Origin: Oopsacas minuta
Taxonomy: Eukaryota > Porifera > Hexactinellida > Lyssacinosida > Leucopsacidae
DNA: 64,000 nt
Direction of reading: 5' to 3'
Assembly (NCBI GenBank): GCA_024704765.1
Contig: JAKMXF010000111.1
Span: forward strand, 450,619-514,618
Part shown: one piece after another, positions 23,312 through 35,600 of the stretch
Layout of the letters: every line of letters begins with the position of its first letter
Position numbering within the stretch: the first letter of the stretch is position 1
Made by a program: the position numbers and the translations under genes
The notes under the pieces: model-generated
Told to the model about the DNA's origin: nothing
The model's input: the letters and a program-made list of their open reading frames with translations, nothing else
Databases searched by the model: none

Positions 23312-24586
23312 TTTCAGTTCTATTTTAGAATTTAGTACTTTCTAGCTATTTAGTTAGCACCCTTGAGTTGACTTTATTTCAAAGTTTTTGTTTAGGCTTG
23401 TTATATAGCCTATTTCTATTACTTCAATGATTACACCTTTTGTTGTTTTGTTTACTTGTTGTTTTCAGCATAATTATTCATACGGTAAACTCTCCGTTTT
23501 ATCTCACACGGATATATCGCGAAGTAATTATCACGGTCCCTTAAGCTTCGATATAATGGGAGTTGACAGTATATGTTCTATTCATTTCTGTTTGTGGGTG
23601 AGTTTCACACTTGCACTTGCAAAGAGTCACATTTCGAACATATTATGTGTCGTGCACATCGAACCACCTCAAACACCTTTTGGTACGCCACCCTGGGCCA
23701 CTTCCTACCAGTAAACAAATTTTCCGGTAACAATCCATTCAGGTGTTTGCGTGAACTACGGAATTATTAGTGATTGTTATATGAAAGAATAAATAGGACT
23801 TGTTTACTTGGAAAGATATCCAATTACATACATTAAGAATTATTCTCACTGATAATTCAATTATAGAATTGACACTAATTTCCACATAAAATGGCATTGA
23901 TTTGTCTTCACTAGTTATAACCTCAAATTTTTCGTTGATGGTCGTTGTTGGGCCTAAAAACGGATCTATGCGGCCTCTGGGATGGCTGTTACGAAGTAAC
24001 CTATCCCCTGAAATGAGCGTCCCCAATGGGGTAACATAATTCGGAGTGCAACTAGCCACGAGTCGCATGTTCTGTACAACGATATTACCGGAATCTGTCC
24101 TACGAATATTCCGAGTTAGAACACAAAAAACCAACAAAACAAACAATACACACATCATAAGCTGACACAAACAAATCCCTGGCATACGTAAGCACGCAAA
24201 AACAAACCCTCGGACAAAATAAGACGATAGATAATACGAATAAAACTCCCAGACCCATAAGGTAACGAACTAATCCCCTAATCCCCTCCCAACTCACAAT
24301 ATAGACATTTCAATGGAATCCAATTTAACGTAGGACAGATTCCAAACTCAGGCGTAGGACAGATTCAGCTTTCCCCTAGTCACCTATGAAGTGTTTGCTC
24401 CCTTCTCTATACTAATCACATTAGTTATATTCCTCTGAAAAACACAATGATTGATAACATTTCACTTCGAAGTTAGTTGCCCCCTGGGGCACACATTACT
24501 TCGGGGATCGGTCACTTACTGACAGAGGTGTAGAGGGTAGATTCTGGCTCATAGTATGAATTCATTTGAACACTTTTCCTATTCGT
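23312..24586. other. Intergenic, PSAT1 to ADAM10
   Basis: Contains a TA-flanked short element at about 23490-23578 (TATCGCGAAGTAATTATCAC, GGTCCCTTAAGCTTCGATAT, GGGAGTTGACAGTATA) and an open frame described separately (23739-24185 minus). There is a duplicated motif GTAGGACAGATTC near 24331 and 24354. Nothing else was recognised. Confidence 0.5.
23739..24185 (-). CDS. Hypothetical small membrane/secreted protein (doubtful)
   Basis: Open frame of 148 codons from an ATG. It starts with a hydrophobic segment (LMMCVLFVLLVFCVL) followed by RNIRR and a polar region (TPLGTLISGDRL, GRIDPFLGPTTTIN). A plausible splice donor (AAT|GTATGTAAT) occurs after residue ~119, so the last part may be intron. No family was recognised and no partner exon was found. 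It could be a chance frame or a transposon remnant. Confidence 0.25.
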   Translation of the reverse strand: MPGICLCQLMMCVLFVLLVFCVLTRNIRRTDSGNIVVQNMRLVASCTPNYVTPLGTLISGDRLLRNSHPRGRIDPFLGPTTTINEKFEVITSEDKSMPFYVEISVNSIIELSVRIILNVCNWISFQVNKSYLFFHITITNNSVVHANT

Positions 24587-27500
24587 ATGATCTCTAGCAT
24601 GAATATATGGTGTCTTATTGTAACAGTACTCACAATATTGTCGCTGAGAGGTGTCAGCTCTAGTGTTGTGAGTCTAAATGGCATGGTACACCACTTTGAG
24701 CCACTTGTATACAATGCCCAAGAGCTCCTCCATCACCACACGACTAAGAGAGATCTAGACAAGTCCCAGATTAAATTACCTTTCGTCTTTCAAGCGTTTG
24801 GCCGACGGTTTGATATCGAATTGTTTCCAGACGATTCTATGTTCTCTCCAGACGTTAAAATATCTGATGGAATAAACGAGTACGACTTCGACAGGTAAGG
24901 TACCACTGTCCATGTCCCCTCAGTCCTGGTGTGAATAACCTCCCCGGTCTGATCTCTACCCTCTATCTCTAGGTCTAAGCTTTACTCAGGTCGCAGTAGA
25001 ACCTCACAGCCCATGTACATAACAGGACACCTGTATCATGACGTATTTACTGGCGTAATTGTAACTGAAACTGAAACTTATGTGATAGAACCAGCTGATC
25101 GACATTTCAACACTTCTCAATCTTATCACTCAATCATATATAAAGAGAGTGATGTTATGGATGTAAATGGAAAAATGTGTGGAGTATCTGATGAGAAGGT
25201 TATATCATATTATTCACACCCTTTTAATTGTTAATTGTGTCCCGCAGAAAAGTAGGAGATGTGGCATTTAGAATGTCCACTTAATTGTGTCGTGTTTAGG
25301 TGGTTGAAACTGACGCTAATGAGCTACCAACTCTCAGTTCCATGTTCTCAGACGGGATGAGAGTTAGAAGACAATCTGTAAATATGGGAAAACGAACTTG
25401 TACTCTACTCGTCGACCTGGAAAACAAATTTGTAGATAGTGTCAAAGGAAGTGTTACTGATGTAAATCAAATAAGAGGTTGTTTGTTTGTTTGTGTATTT
25501 GTGTGTGTGTGTGTGTGTGTGTTTCTTTATTTGTTTACTAGTTGTTTATCTATAGCTATCGCAATGGGACAAGTGGCTATCCATCTAAGTCTCGTATCTT
25601 CAATATTCTCAGGAACAGAATTCCCACAATTATTTGATGATGATCTTGGAGTATTCTTAATAGTGCCTAAGGTCATTATCAATTTGGACACTGAGACATT
25701 ATTCGCAGACAATTTCATAGGTGTTGCGGAGTACTTAAACATATTTTCTGGTATTAATCATGATGACTACTGTCTTGCTTGTAAATTTACACATAGAGAT
25801 TTTGAAGGTGGAGTTCTTGGTCTCGCGTGGGTGGGTAGTACTTCTTTTGGATCTGGTGGCATTTGTGATCCATTTACTGGTACCAGAGGGCTAAATACTG
25901 GTAAGTCAAGTGTCATAAATATAATACAGTAAACATTGGATTTACCGACACTCCTTTGGGCAGGCTAGAAAGTCGTAATATCCGATTTGTCGTTAAAGTC
26001 AATGTTTCCTGTATATCATATAATCAAAGTTTAAACCGATCGAACCGAATATCAGTATTCATGAATAGCTGCTTATACGAATACCGATATTCGCGTGGTA
26101 ACCGAATATTGAACTACCCGCCAAATATTCTTCGGTTGCAACCTTGAATGTAATATAATCAGCTGGTGTTGTATCTAACACGGATATGTATAAAATTGTA
26201 CTTTAGATTCATTATTGAAATCCTCACGAAAATATTCACATAGGAATTGTTACTACTCTGAACTACGGACGAACTGTCTCAGTAATCACAACAACTATCA
26301 CATGGGCCCACGAAATGGGACACAATTTCGGAGCCCCTCATGACACAACCGCTGCCTGCACGGGTCAGCCAGTTGGTAACAACTACATAATGTACCCACA
26401 GGCCAACGATGGGTCACAACCAAACAACATCCTCTTCTCTTCATGCTCTATCGCCTCAATGACAACCATAATTGAAGCCAAAGGTGCAAACGAAGATGGT
26501 TGTTTTCAAGCTCGGGTGGGAGTTGCTTTCTGCGGCAACGGAATAGTGGAAGGTATGTAACCATTTTCCACGGGTATATTAAGTTCTGGGTCGACACATT
26601 TTGGGACGCTGATCCTGTCAGGTGCCCCCCAAGCACGTAGATAAACCCCTGCATATTTCCTACATTCTTTGAGCGTTGCTTGAAAGCCATATTACCCTAT
26701 TATAGAAGGAGAACAGTGTGATTGTGGATTTGCAGCTGACTGCAGTGACAATTGCTGTGACGCTGGATCTTGTACCCTTATGGGGGTGGAATGTAGTCCC
26801 ACTGAGGGGCCATGCTGTTTCACCAATTGTACATATAACCCATTTGGAACTGAGTGTATGTCAGAAGCTGAATGTACTTTCCTGTCGGTTTGTACAGGTG
26901 TGAATGCAACTTGTCCTACTCCTGCACCTAAGGTTAGTACACCCCCAATCAGATTACTGGGTTCAATAGGCGTATAGCTACGTGTTTGATTGGCTGATAC
27001 ACCAAATTTCAAGTTTGTAGGCTCTTACGAATTGCTCAATAACAAACAAACAAACAAACAAACAAGCAAACAAACAAACAAATATTTATTACCCTAGGTT
27101 AACAATACGCTATGTAACAACAATCAGAGTGTGTGTTTTAACGGAGAATGTAGTTCCAGCTATTGTCTATTCAACGGTCTATTTGACTGTGACATAATCT
27201 CTCAGGATTCTCTTCTCGTCTGTGAGCTAGCCTGTACAAATGATACATCGCCAGATGGTATTTGTGTATCTACATACGAGATAGCTTTGATGAATGGATC
27301 TACCATTGAAGGTATACATACTTTAGAATAGTAGGTTTACTTATTACAGACTGTTTGGGTGAAGGCAATAAATCTGATTTTGATACAGTAGACATAGGAT
27401 ATTTTACTGTATATTTTGTCACTTATCTCAGAGAGTTGTAGAGGTTTCGGTTAGATATGATAAAATATTCATAGTCACACAAATTCACATCTGCCCGCCA

Positions 27501-27902
27501 ATTTACAAGTCTCTAACTCAAACCAGTAAATAATAACAGAGTTTTAATAACAAACAAATTCTAGGTCGGCAACAAGTTGTAGGAGGTCTCTGTAACGGTA
27601 CAGAGGGGTATTGCGACTATTTCAGTGTATGCAGGTCTCCTGATGACGAGGGCCCCCTTACACGTCTCACGAATCTCATCTTGAACCCTGAGACCCTTCA
27701 GAGCATCCAAGAGTACCTGACAACCTACTGGTGGGCAATTATGCTGGGAGGAATATTCTTGATAATTCTTCTAGTTTTTGTTACCTGGATTTGTTCTGTG
27801 GTACCCTTGCCCTCTTTTAGGTGGAAGAAGAGAAGGGAGGATCTCGGTCCTGTCACCAAGAAAAAGAAATCCGGGTTAGTCTTGAGGAACCCGAACCATT
27901 GA
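24587..27902 (+). CDS. ADAM10: ADAM10 metalloprotease (alpha-secretase)
   Basis: Eight exons: 24587-24894, 24973-25198, 25300-25477, 25556-25900, 26244-26552, 26706-26932, 27098-27311 and 27565-27902 (714 aa; human 748). It is a type I membrane sheddase that cleaves Notch, APP and cadherin-type ectodomains. In order: signal peptide (IVTVLTILSLRGVSS), prodomain with HSIIYKESDV and a candidate cysteine switch (KMCGVSDE), furin site RVRR, and a catalytic domain with NHDDYCLACKFTHRDF, GVLGLAWVG and the zinc motif HEMGHNFGAPHD followed by the met-turn NYIMYP. A disintegrin-like/cysteine-rich region follows (EGEQCDCGF, GPCCFTNC, GTECMSEAEC), then membrane-proximal GPLTRLTNLI, a TM helix (WWAIMLGGIFLIILLVFVTW) and a basic tail of about 45 residues. 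The ATG at 24587 is chosen over an upstream TTG. Intron 3 contains a (GT)n run and intron 4 a CAAGGTTG element. ADAM10 rather than ADAM17 is clear from the catalytic and stalk sequence. Confidence 0.96.
25492..25522. repeat. (GT)n microsatellite
   Basis: GT dinucleotide run in ADAM10 intron 3, making a false open-frame bridge between exons 3 and 4. Confidence 0.9.
26029..26149. repeat. CAAGGTTG-ended element with ATTCGG core
   Basis: In ADAM10 intron 4. Ends GTTTAAACCGATCGAACC ... CGGTTGCAACCTTG, interior GAATATCAGTATTCATGAATA. Same family as 4530-4650, 39472-39554 and 40503-40838. Confidence 0.65.
27041..27083. repeat. (CAAA)n microsatellite
   Basis: About ten CAAA/CAAG units in ADAM10 intron 6, directly following a partial copy of the ~150 bp dispersed repeat (26975-27035). 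Confidence 0.9.
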
Positions 27903-28900
27903 TAGGATTAGTGAAACACACTGCCACTTTTGTGGTGGTTTATTAACTCAAATCATTTTCAGTAAAATCCTTTTGTTTTAGTTAATCATATTTATCATAT
28001 TTGTTACGGGTTTATTTGTACACTATTATTCGTACATACCAACACCTCTTCCATGGATACCATATTATAATTCAAAAGTGTTCCATTTATAGAGGACTTG
28101 GTTCATGGGGAGGGCCCAAGCGCTAACTTTTTGAGGGCAAACTTGGTTGTGGATTGGGCAAATATGTATTCCGAATTTCCCAAATATTACTGCTAACTAT
28201 TCAATAAGTGATATATTTGATAATCCAGGATAACTGTAAACACCCCTCGATCCCTTCCACTCTCTCTAAGGAGTACAAGGTAACACCTAACACCTACAAC
28301 TGACCCTCATCAAAATGTTACTATTATTACTGAAACACCTCAGAAGCACATTATGTCATAGCACTAATTTAATTAACACCTCTGCTGATTTATAATTATC
28401 AAGAATTGTGTAATATAATACTTTACCATCAATGGTATTACTGCCATTATATCCATATATGGTTATTCATTATAACTACACTTACGGATCCATTAAGAGA
28501 TTCTTCATCGGAGATTTAGAAGTTACTCCCCGTGTACTGGGGATCCTAGTGAGCAGGGGGGGGGCAGTTATCCAGGTTAAGATTTTGTTCCATTTCCAGC
28601 GGGACAACTTACTTCGTCCTAACTAGCAAACGAAAGTGAATGCATACTTTCCAACACTCCCATTTTTGGCGTCCATCTGAATTTCACACATTCTTTAGTG
28701 CCATGTTCCATATTCCCATGACTAAAACCGCATAATAGCCCGCTGTCTGAAGCCCGAATACTCTATTGAGCTGTAAGTATAAATTGTCAATTACCAGAGT
28801 CTAAATAATAACAAAGGTCAATTCGGTTGCTATATTGTTTCACATTACAATAGGTCCTTATTACAACCAATTCATTCTACGTTTATTAAAAAGTGTCCAA
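27903..28900. other. Intergenic, ADAM10 to CAPZA
   Basis: No gene recognised. A G-run element remnant (GGGGATCCTAGTGAGCAGGG, about 28540-28570) resembles 2430-2470. Confidence 0.5.
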
Positions 28901-29767
28901 ATGGCAGACTTTCAATTATCAGATGGAGATCGTGTGAAAATTGCATCAAATTTTATATGTCTGACACCTCCGGGCGAATTTGTTGAGGTTTTCAATGATA
29001 TTCGTATTCTTCTGAATAACGATACCCTTTTGAAAGAGAAGGGAGGCAATTCGTTCGCTAAGTACAATAAGGACCAATTCACACCTGTTAAACTCACCGA
29101 CGAACGGTCCGCTCTCATTTCACATCATTCCCAACTACCGGACGGACGGTTCTTTGACCCGACCAGTCGTTCGACCTTCAAGTATGATCACCTCCGTCGC
29201 GAGGTATCGGACATCCGTAAAGACTGGTCCCCCAATCAGACCGAGAGTTACAGGGAAGCGGTTGACAAGGAAACCCTAAGTTATATAAACGAACATTTCA
29301 CGACTGGTGCTGCGACTGTTTTCGGCACTGTTGATGGAAATAATTTCAAAATTGTACTTTGTATCGAAAATCATAAATTCAGTTCTACCAACTTCTGGAA
29401 CGCTCGTTGGCGGTCAGAATGGAATGCCACTTTTACGCCACGTGGCGCGGTGGAGGTAAAAGGTATCCTGAAGGTGCAGGTACACTATTACGAAGCGGGT
29501 AACGTACAACTGGTCTCATCTAAAGAAATAAAAGACCGCTATCAAGACGACGGCGAACCTGCCTTTGCGAAAAAGCTCGTCGAAATAATCCGCGGGTCAG
29601 AGACTCATTTCCAAGAGGCCCTGAATGAGAACTATCGGACAATGAACTCCACAACCTTCAAGGCTCTTCGTCGGGCTCTACCCATTACTCACACCAAGTT
29701 AGACTGGCTTAAGATCAAAGGAATGACTGTTGGTAAGGAGCTGATGGCTAAGGAGAATGTCCAGTAG
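28901..29767 (+). CDS. CAPZA: F-actin capping protein subunit alpha
   Basis: One uninterrupted frame of 288 aa (family about 286). It heterodimerises with CAPZB and caps actin barbed ends. Diagnostic blocks: PPGEFVEVFNDIRILLNND near the N-terminus, DQFTPVKL, FKYDHLRREVSD, NFWNARWRSEWNATF, GILKVQVHYYEAGNVQLVS and the C-terminal actin-binding region TTFKALRRALPITHTKLDW. The ATG at 28901 (MADFQLSDGD) matches the family start; an upstream in-frame TTG at 28835 adds unrelated residues. It has no introns although most neighbours have many, so either an ancestral loss or a retrocopy. The frame is intact and looks functional. Confidence 0.95.
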   Translation: MADFQLSDGDRVKIASNFICLTPPGEFVEVFNDIRILLNNDTLLKEKGGNSFAKYNKDQFTPVKLTDERSALISHHSQLPDGRFFDPTSRSTFKYDHLRREVSDIRKDWSPNQTESYREAVDKETLSYINEHFTTGAATVFGTVDGNNFKIVLCIENHKFSSTNFWNARWRSEWNATFTPRGAVEVKGILKVQVHYYEAGNVQLVSSKEIKDRYQDDGEPAFAKKLVEIIRGSETHFQEALNENYRTMNSTTFKALRRALPITHTKLDWLKIKGMTVGKELMAKENVQ

Positions 29768-30264
29768 AGTCTAGATTAGTGTGTGGAATTTATTAGGTTG
29801 TTATGTAAGTTAGTGTGATGTAATATATATATATTATCATTGGTGACACCTGTAATGGGATCTATTTTGTGTCTCACAGGTCTCCCGGGGCCGGACTGAA
29901 GGAGGAAACCATGTCCACGATCTGGGTGTTAATATCAATCCCTCTGGTGCGAGGATTGGATCATATGCCATACTTTTGCCCCCTTAACACCCCCTGGGGT
30001 GAGGTTACTGAAAGTTGTTAAGAAGGACAGGGGGAGAGGGGACAATAATCTAACATATGTGAATACTCATAGAGTGAAAATTTTGTGAACTTCTGCAATA
30101 ATGTGTGACTCATTGCTAGATCAAAAGGTTCAATTAACTTTGATTTTCATTCTTAGAAACCAAATTAATATCAAATATTTAATCTGGATTCCGCATCCAT
30201 TAAATGGTAACTATGCATAGATTAGTTATAAATTAGTGATACAATTGGATTTTAATGGTATTTG
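29768..30264. other. Intergenic, CAPZA to RAB
   Basis: AT-rich with a short (TA)n near 29825. No gene or repeat of note seen. Confidence 0.5.
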
Positions 30265-32102
30265 ATGAGTGGAATAGCAGAGGCACAGAGGGTCGGAGGG
30301 GTAACAGGGGGTCTTGGAAAGGAACACCTGTTCAAAATACTTGTTATAGGAGATTATGGAGTAGGTAAGTGTTAATTGAAATAGCTAGAGAACAGTTTTT
30401 GGGTATTTTTATGTGTTTTGTATCTCTTCTATGTGATTGATGAATTTTCAGGAAAGGTATGTAACTAGTTAATTTAATTAACAGGGGGCTAATCTTTGGC
30501 CAAAGGGTCTCCCACCTTTTTACATGCACCGTTATGTCCTCGTTTATATGAGTACCAAGGGGTCGAGGGGATGTGTCCTCGTTACCCATGGTTCGGATTA
30601 AAAGGAGATTCCTATATTAATTGTATCCATGGTTATATTGTTATTATATAATATTACTTTAGACAGCTGTAATTAGAAGATATACAGAAGGTAAGGATAT
30701 ATGTATATAGTGTCAGGAATGTCAATTTATTATCTCGCTTTTTGGAAACTCCCCCTCTAATTTATTGATATTTATTCTAGAATATTCTATAGTATTCTAT
30801 TTATTGTTCTATTTTTAGCTTCATTTACTCCTAACTACAAGCTAACGATTGGGGTGGATTTCTCCTCTCGGTCACATGAGTGGGATAATGACACTAGAGT
30901 AACTTTACAATTATGGTAATTATAAGCCTATTTATCTATTTATACCTCTTGAATTGATTGGTTATCAGGTACAGCCAATAAGATTGTCTTTTCTGAACAG
31001 AATAACAGTAAGGATTAATTTTATTGGTTGACAATAGTCAATATTATAATCACAATATATTGACACCTTTTAACAGGGATATAGCAGGTCATGAGAGGTA
31101 CGGACAGATGACAAGAGTATATTATAAATACGCGTGAGTTTAGGCGGGTAGTTTGTTGTTATTTACTTGTTCATTTACTTCTCTCTCTAATAGACATGCT
31201 GCAATTATTGTATTCGATCAAACTCGGTAAGTTTTGAAATATTCAAGTATTAATTTTTCAAATATTTAACATCTATTTTAGGACAGCTTCATTCGATTCA
31301 GTTCTAAAAGTAAGTTTGTACAAACAAGTCTTTGTTTATTTGTTGTTTATTTATTTGTTTGTTTATTTGTTTAGTGGTATTCTGATGTCAAAGAAAAAGT
31401 TGTTCTCTCAAACAATCAACATGTACCTGTACTGTTATTAGCTAATAAGGTATAGACAGTCACCTTCAGTTATGTCAAACACGGACATATTGAAATACCC
31501 GAAAGTAATTATTGTCGTCCCTTGAGCTCGAATATAATGGGAAATGGCTGTATGTAGATTTCGGTTGATCAGGCCACTTAACCAGAAACTGAACCACGGA
31601 TGGTTCCTCGGGACAATGATTCTAGGTCCTGTTTGACTCTATTAATGGGCCTATTTGTTATTTAGAGTGACCTTAAGGACCAATTAGAGGTAGATCTAAC
31701 GCACATGAATGATTTCTTACAGATGCACGATTTCATTGGGTGGTTAGTTATACATATATGGACCTATTGAAAGTGTTGAATTAATCATATTTAAAATTTA
31801 CAGGTTTAGAACTTCGGCTAAAGATAATTTGAATATTGGTTTGTTAATAATATAATACTTTTTTTGTGGGCATTTTTGTCATATTTTTTGACAAAAATGT
31901 GATTTTTTATTTTACAGATGAGGCAATGCAATTCTTACTTGACCACGTGATGACGACACAATCTGACCCAGCTGTTCGTCCTGTGACTCCCTCAGACCCA
32001 AATTCAACCTTCACACTATCAAATAGCTATAGAGTACATAGCGATACGCCAATACCGTTGTCAGGGAAGACTTCTAATTCTTATTGCTGCTCTAACAATT
32101 AA
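30265..32102 (+). CDS. RAB32/38-group small GTPase
   Basis: Eleven exons: 30265-30364, 30452-30456 (5 nt), 30663-30690, 30819-30915, 31077-31133, 31194-31226, 31282-31309, 31375-31449, 31666-31742, 31804-31838 and 31918-32102, giving 239 aa. Seen: KEHLFKILVIGDYGVGKTAV (P-loop), switch I TIGVDFSS, switch II WDIAGHERYGQMTRVYY, LLANKSDL (NKxD), RTSAKDN (SAK) and a C-terminal CC followed by SNN (prenylation-type). The KEHLFK lead, DIAG and GW(F)xTSAKDN place it with RAB32/38/29, which act on lysosome-related organelles, mitochondria and retromer/LRRK2 traffic. The usual switch II glutamine (AGQE) is His here. The P-loop Gly-Lys codons are completed by the 5-nt microexon. The model closes in frame with GT-AG at every junction. 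VPS35 follows 566 bp downstream. Confidence 0.92.
31470..31558. repeat. Degenerate MITE in RAB intron
   Basis: Contains AACACGGACATATTGAAATA, GAAAGTAATTATTGTCGTCC and CTTGAGCTCGAATATAATGG, the motif set of the 52363-52516 element. Lies between exons 8 and 9. Confidence 0.5.
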
Positions 32103-32667
32103 AGAATATATTTGTAGATTTAAGCTCGAATTGTTTATTGTTTTTATTTGCATTTTCTATAAATATTGTCATTTTTTGAATCAGAAATGTTTTGGTATAT
32201 TTCTCCGCCACTTTCAAAGGACCCCGCGACACATTTAGAGACACAAATATGTAAATACAAACATTATAATATTAAGCGCTTAATGGATAGAACTCTTATA
32301 CTTGATTGGTTGGATTCTTAGAGATACAAATGCAATGATGATTGTGTTTACTATTGTTTATGCTCTGAATAGTTCATAAAGTAAACAATATAATTATCAT
32401 GTTATGTCACCTCACAACCAATCAATTCACAAACTCAGAAGGTGTTAAGAATTCATTTAACAAATTGTAAAGCCTCAAATCTGATTGGTGGACACATTTG
32501 TCACCTTACCTCTGAGATTTGTGAATATTTTCGTTAGATTTTTGTACATATTTTAAGTTACACCACTTAACACCTAACTACCAAATATCAAGTTTGTAGC
32601 TCTTACCAGTTCCTCAATCCATCCAAATAAGATATTATCCCAAATATTCCAGTATACTTTAGCATAG
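32103..32667. other. RAB-VPS35 spacer with ~150 bp dispersed repeat
   Basis: 32468-32635 is a good copy of the dispersed family: CTGATTGG, then ACCTCTGAGATTTGTGAATA, then TCAAGTTTGTAGCTCTTACC. Other copies are near 22860, 33100, 35540 (inverted), 40990, 41700 (inverted), 48850 (inverted) and 56505. Confidence 0.6.
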
Positions 32668-35600
32668 ATGACGACACAAGGAGAACCAGGAAGTTCCCTT
32701 GAGGATCAGGAAAAGCTCTTAGATGACGCAGTCCGCCGCGTAAAGCGTAACGCATTCGATATGAAACGTTGTCTCGACCAGTCTCAAGTTATGGATGGTG
32801 TGAACCACGCGGGGACGATGCTAGACGAAATGCGGACTTCCTTGCTTAGTCCAAAGAGCTACTACATGCTGTATATGAATGTGTCTGATGAACTAATGCA
32901 TTTGAGCCAGTTTCTGGTTGATGAATACGGGAAGGGTAACCGGATGCCTGATTTGTATGAATTGGTGCAATACTGTGGTAACATTGTACCCAGGTTATAC
33001 CTACTGGTGACTGTAGGCACTGCTTACATAAAGGTAGAGTTTGATTGGTTAATATATTTTTAATTAAATGTAAAAATAGAATATTTTATAACCTAGAGAG
33101 CCTAAATCTAATAGGTCAAGACATTTTAACACCTATCTCAGAGATTTTTTGAGATATTGCTTAGATCTTTGAACTCGTTCTTAGATTTATAACATTCTAC
33201 ACATGTGTCAAATATCAAGTTTGTAACTCTCCAGTTCCTCAATCAATTCTGGACAATAAAACGAAAAAATCTTTTCAAGTAAAACTTGTCACATTGGTAT
33301 TTCCGATATTTTCTCGGTATTATATAGGTGTTAATTATATTTATGGTACTTTAGGTTAGAGAGGGGTCCCGTAAGAACATTCTCAGAGATCTAGTTGAGA
33401 TGTGTCGGGGGGTACAGCACCCTCTGAGGGGTCTATTCCTCAGGAATTATTTGTTACAGTGTACTCGACTAGCTTTACCAGACACTGGACAAGATAAGGA
33501 ACAATATGGAGATGGAGGAGTAGAAGATAGTATTGAGTTTATTCATCTTAATTTCGGTGAGATGAATAAGTTATGGGTGCGTATGCAGTACCAGGGACAC
33601 TCTAGGGAGAAGGAGAAGAGAGAGAAAGAGAGATTAGAGCTACGAGTAAGTTGTTGTGAAAAATGACCATATGAGTATTCATAATTTAACCATGGATGGC
33701 GGATTTAGTTCCTTTTATGTAATATATACAAATTTTCCTACTCCAACCAAGCGTGGTATGCCTCAAAACAGCCCAGAACAATTTCCAAGCGGATTAACTA
33801 TACCCGCCATCCATGGTCAAATAATTAATAAGCATATTTTGCGGACTATTTTCGTCCTAGAAATTTCTTTCCAAGAATTTTTCTATTATTTACAGGTACT
33901 TGTGGGTACGAATTTAGTCAGATTATCAGACCTACAAGGAATAGATGCTGAGTGCTATAAGAAACAGGTGTTACCCGGTATCCTGGATCAAGTGATACAA
34001 TGCAGGGACCCTATCTCCCAGGAATACCTTCTAGAATGTGTTATATCTGTATTCCCTGATGAGTTCCATCTACAAACCTTAGAATCTATTCTTAGGACTT
34101 GTCAGAAGCTACATGAGAGGGTTGCTATCAGGAAGATAGTTGTGTCACTTCTGGAAAGGTAAATCAGCTGTTTTTGTACTGTAATGACTGTCACACAGTC
34201 CAATATTTGCTCTCTGGTTGTCATGATAGATAGATAACTGAATGCTTTGAGGGACATACCTAAGTTCTCTACGTTGCTAAGCTAATTCTTTCTTCCAATT
34301 AAATTCTCAGTTATCCAAACACTATATATTCATATGATAAATCATATTTTAGACTAATAAAGTTTTCAGAAAACCCAGATAGCGGTGGAATTCCCTCAGA
34401 TATTCTCATCTTTAACATATTCTCCGTAGAAGTTTCTGAATTAATTCAAAACCACAAATCCGTTGCTACAGTAGATGGATTAGCTATGCTCTCTAGTGTT
34501 CTAAATTTAGCACTCACTGTGTACCCCAAGGAGATATCATATGTGGATCAGTTACTCTCATTTTGCCTCAAATGTGTTGAATCAGTTCCTGAGGCTGATA
34601 TCAATAACATTACACTAAAGGTAACTGTCAAAGACCAAAATGGTGAACTCTATGCTTATCAGTTAATTAACCATGGATGCTGGATATAGATTAGTATATC
34701 TGCTTGGATGTTGTTCTAGGTCAGTGGTGGTACTCCTCGCTTGGTTGGAGAGGGATTTATTTACCATCCATGGTTAATTAGCTAATAAACATATAATCAG
34801 GACCATTTTTGTCAAAAACTGTAACTGTAATTATTCAAATATTTCCTTCAATATTAGTAAATTACCCATCAGTTAATACGAAAATTTTCTATTTTTAGAA
34901 TATATTTGGTCTACTAATATTAAAGTTATATTCAGCTAATTAGATTACTGGTTAACATTACGGAATGTAGGATAATTAACACCTATAGATCCAGTTTAAA
35001 TTAATCTCCTGACTATAGAGAGCTTCGTAAACAGAATTATTCATTGAAGGGAACTGTTTTTATTTGTGTTTACCAAATATATATTTTCAGGAATTACTGA
35101 AGCTACTTAAAGTCCCAATAGATGCATACAATCACGTGCTAACTATAATCAAATTAGAGACATACGCCCCTCTGATGGCTAGACTAGGGTACCAACACCG
35201 TAAGGACCTGTCCGTGTACCTCTGTCAGAACTTGATTGATACCGGAATTGAAATACCAACCCCTCAAGAAGCGGAGGAGTTTCTTGGTCTTATAGAATCT
35301 TTGATTAAAAAACAGAGTGACGAACCGACGGGTGAGATTGACCCTGAAGATTTCTCAGAGGAACAGAACCTTGTTGGACAGGTGGTACACAGACTGGTGT
35401 CACCTGTTAATGACCAACAGTACCATGTACTCACTACTGCTAAGAAATATTTCACAGAGGGTGGCGAAGAGAGGTAATTCTATTTATAGTAACGGGCCCA
35501 TAATTCTATACCTTGTATAACAAATCGATATTTTGAGGAATTGGAAAGGCTACAAACTTGAAAATTAGTAGAGAGGTGTCAAGTGGTGTAATTTATTTAA

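Noticed and set aside
24100..24297. 65-codon hydrophobic frame on the minus strand
   Set aside because: Overlaps the other doubtful frame, no homology, composition typical of chance AT-rich reading.
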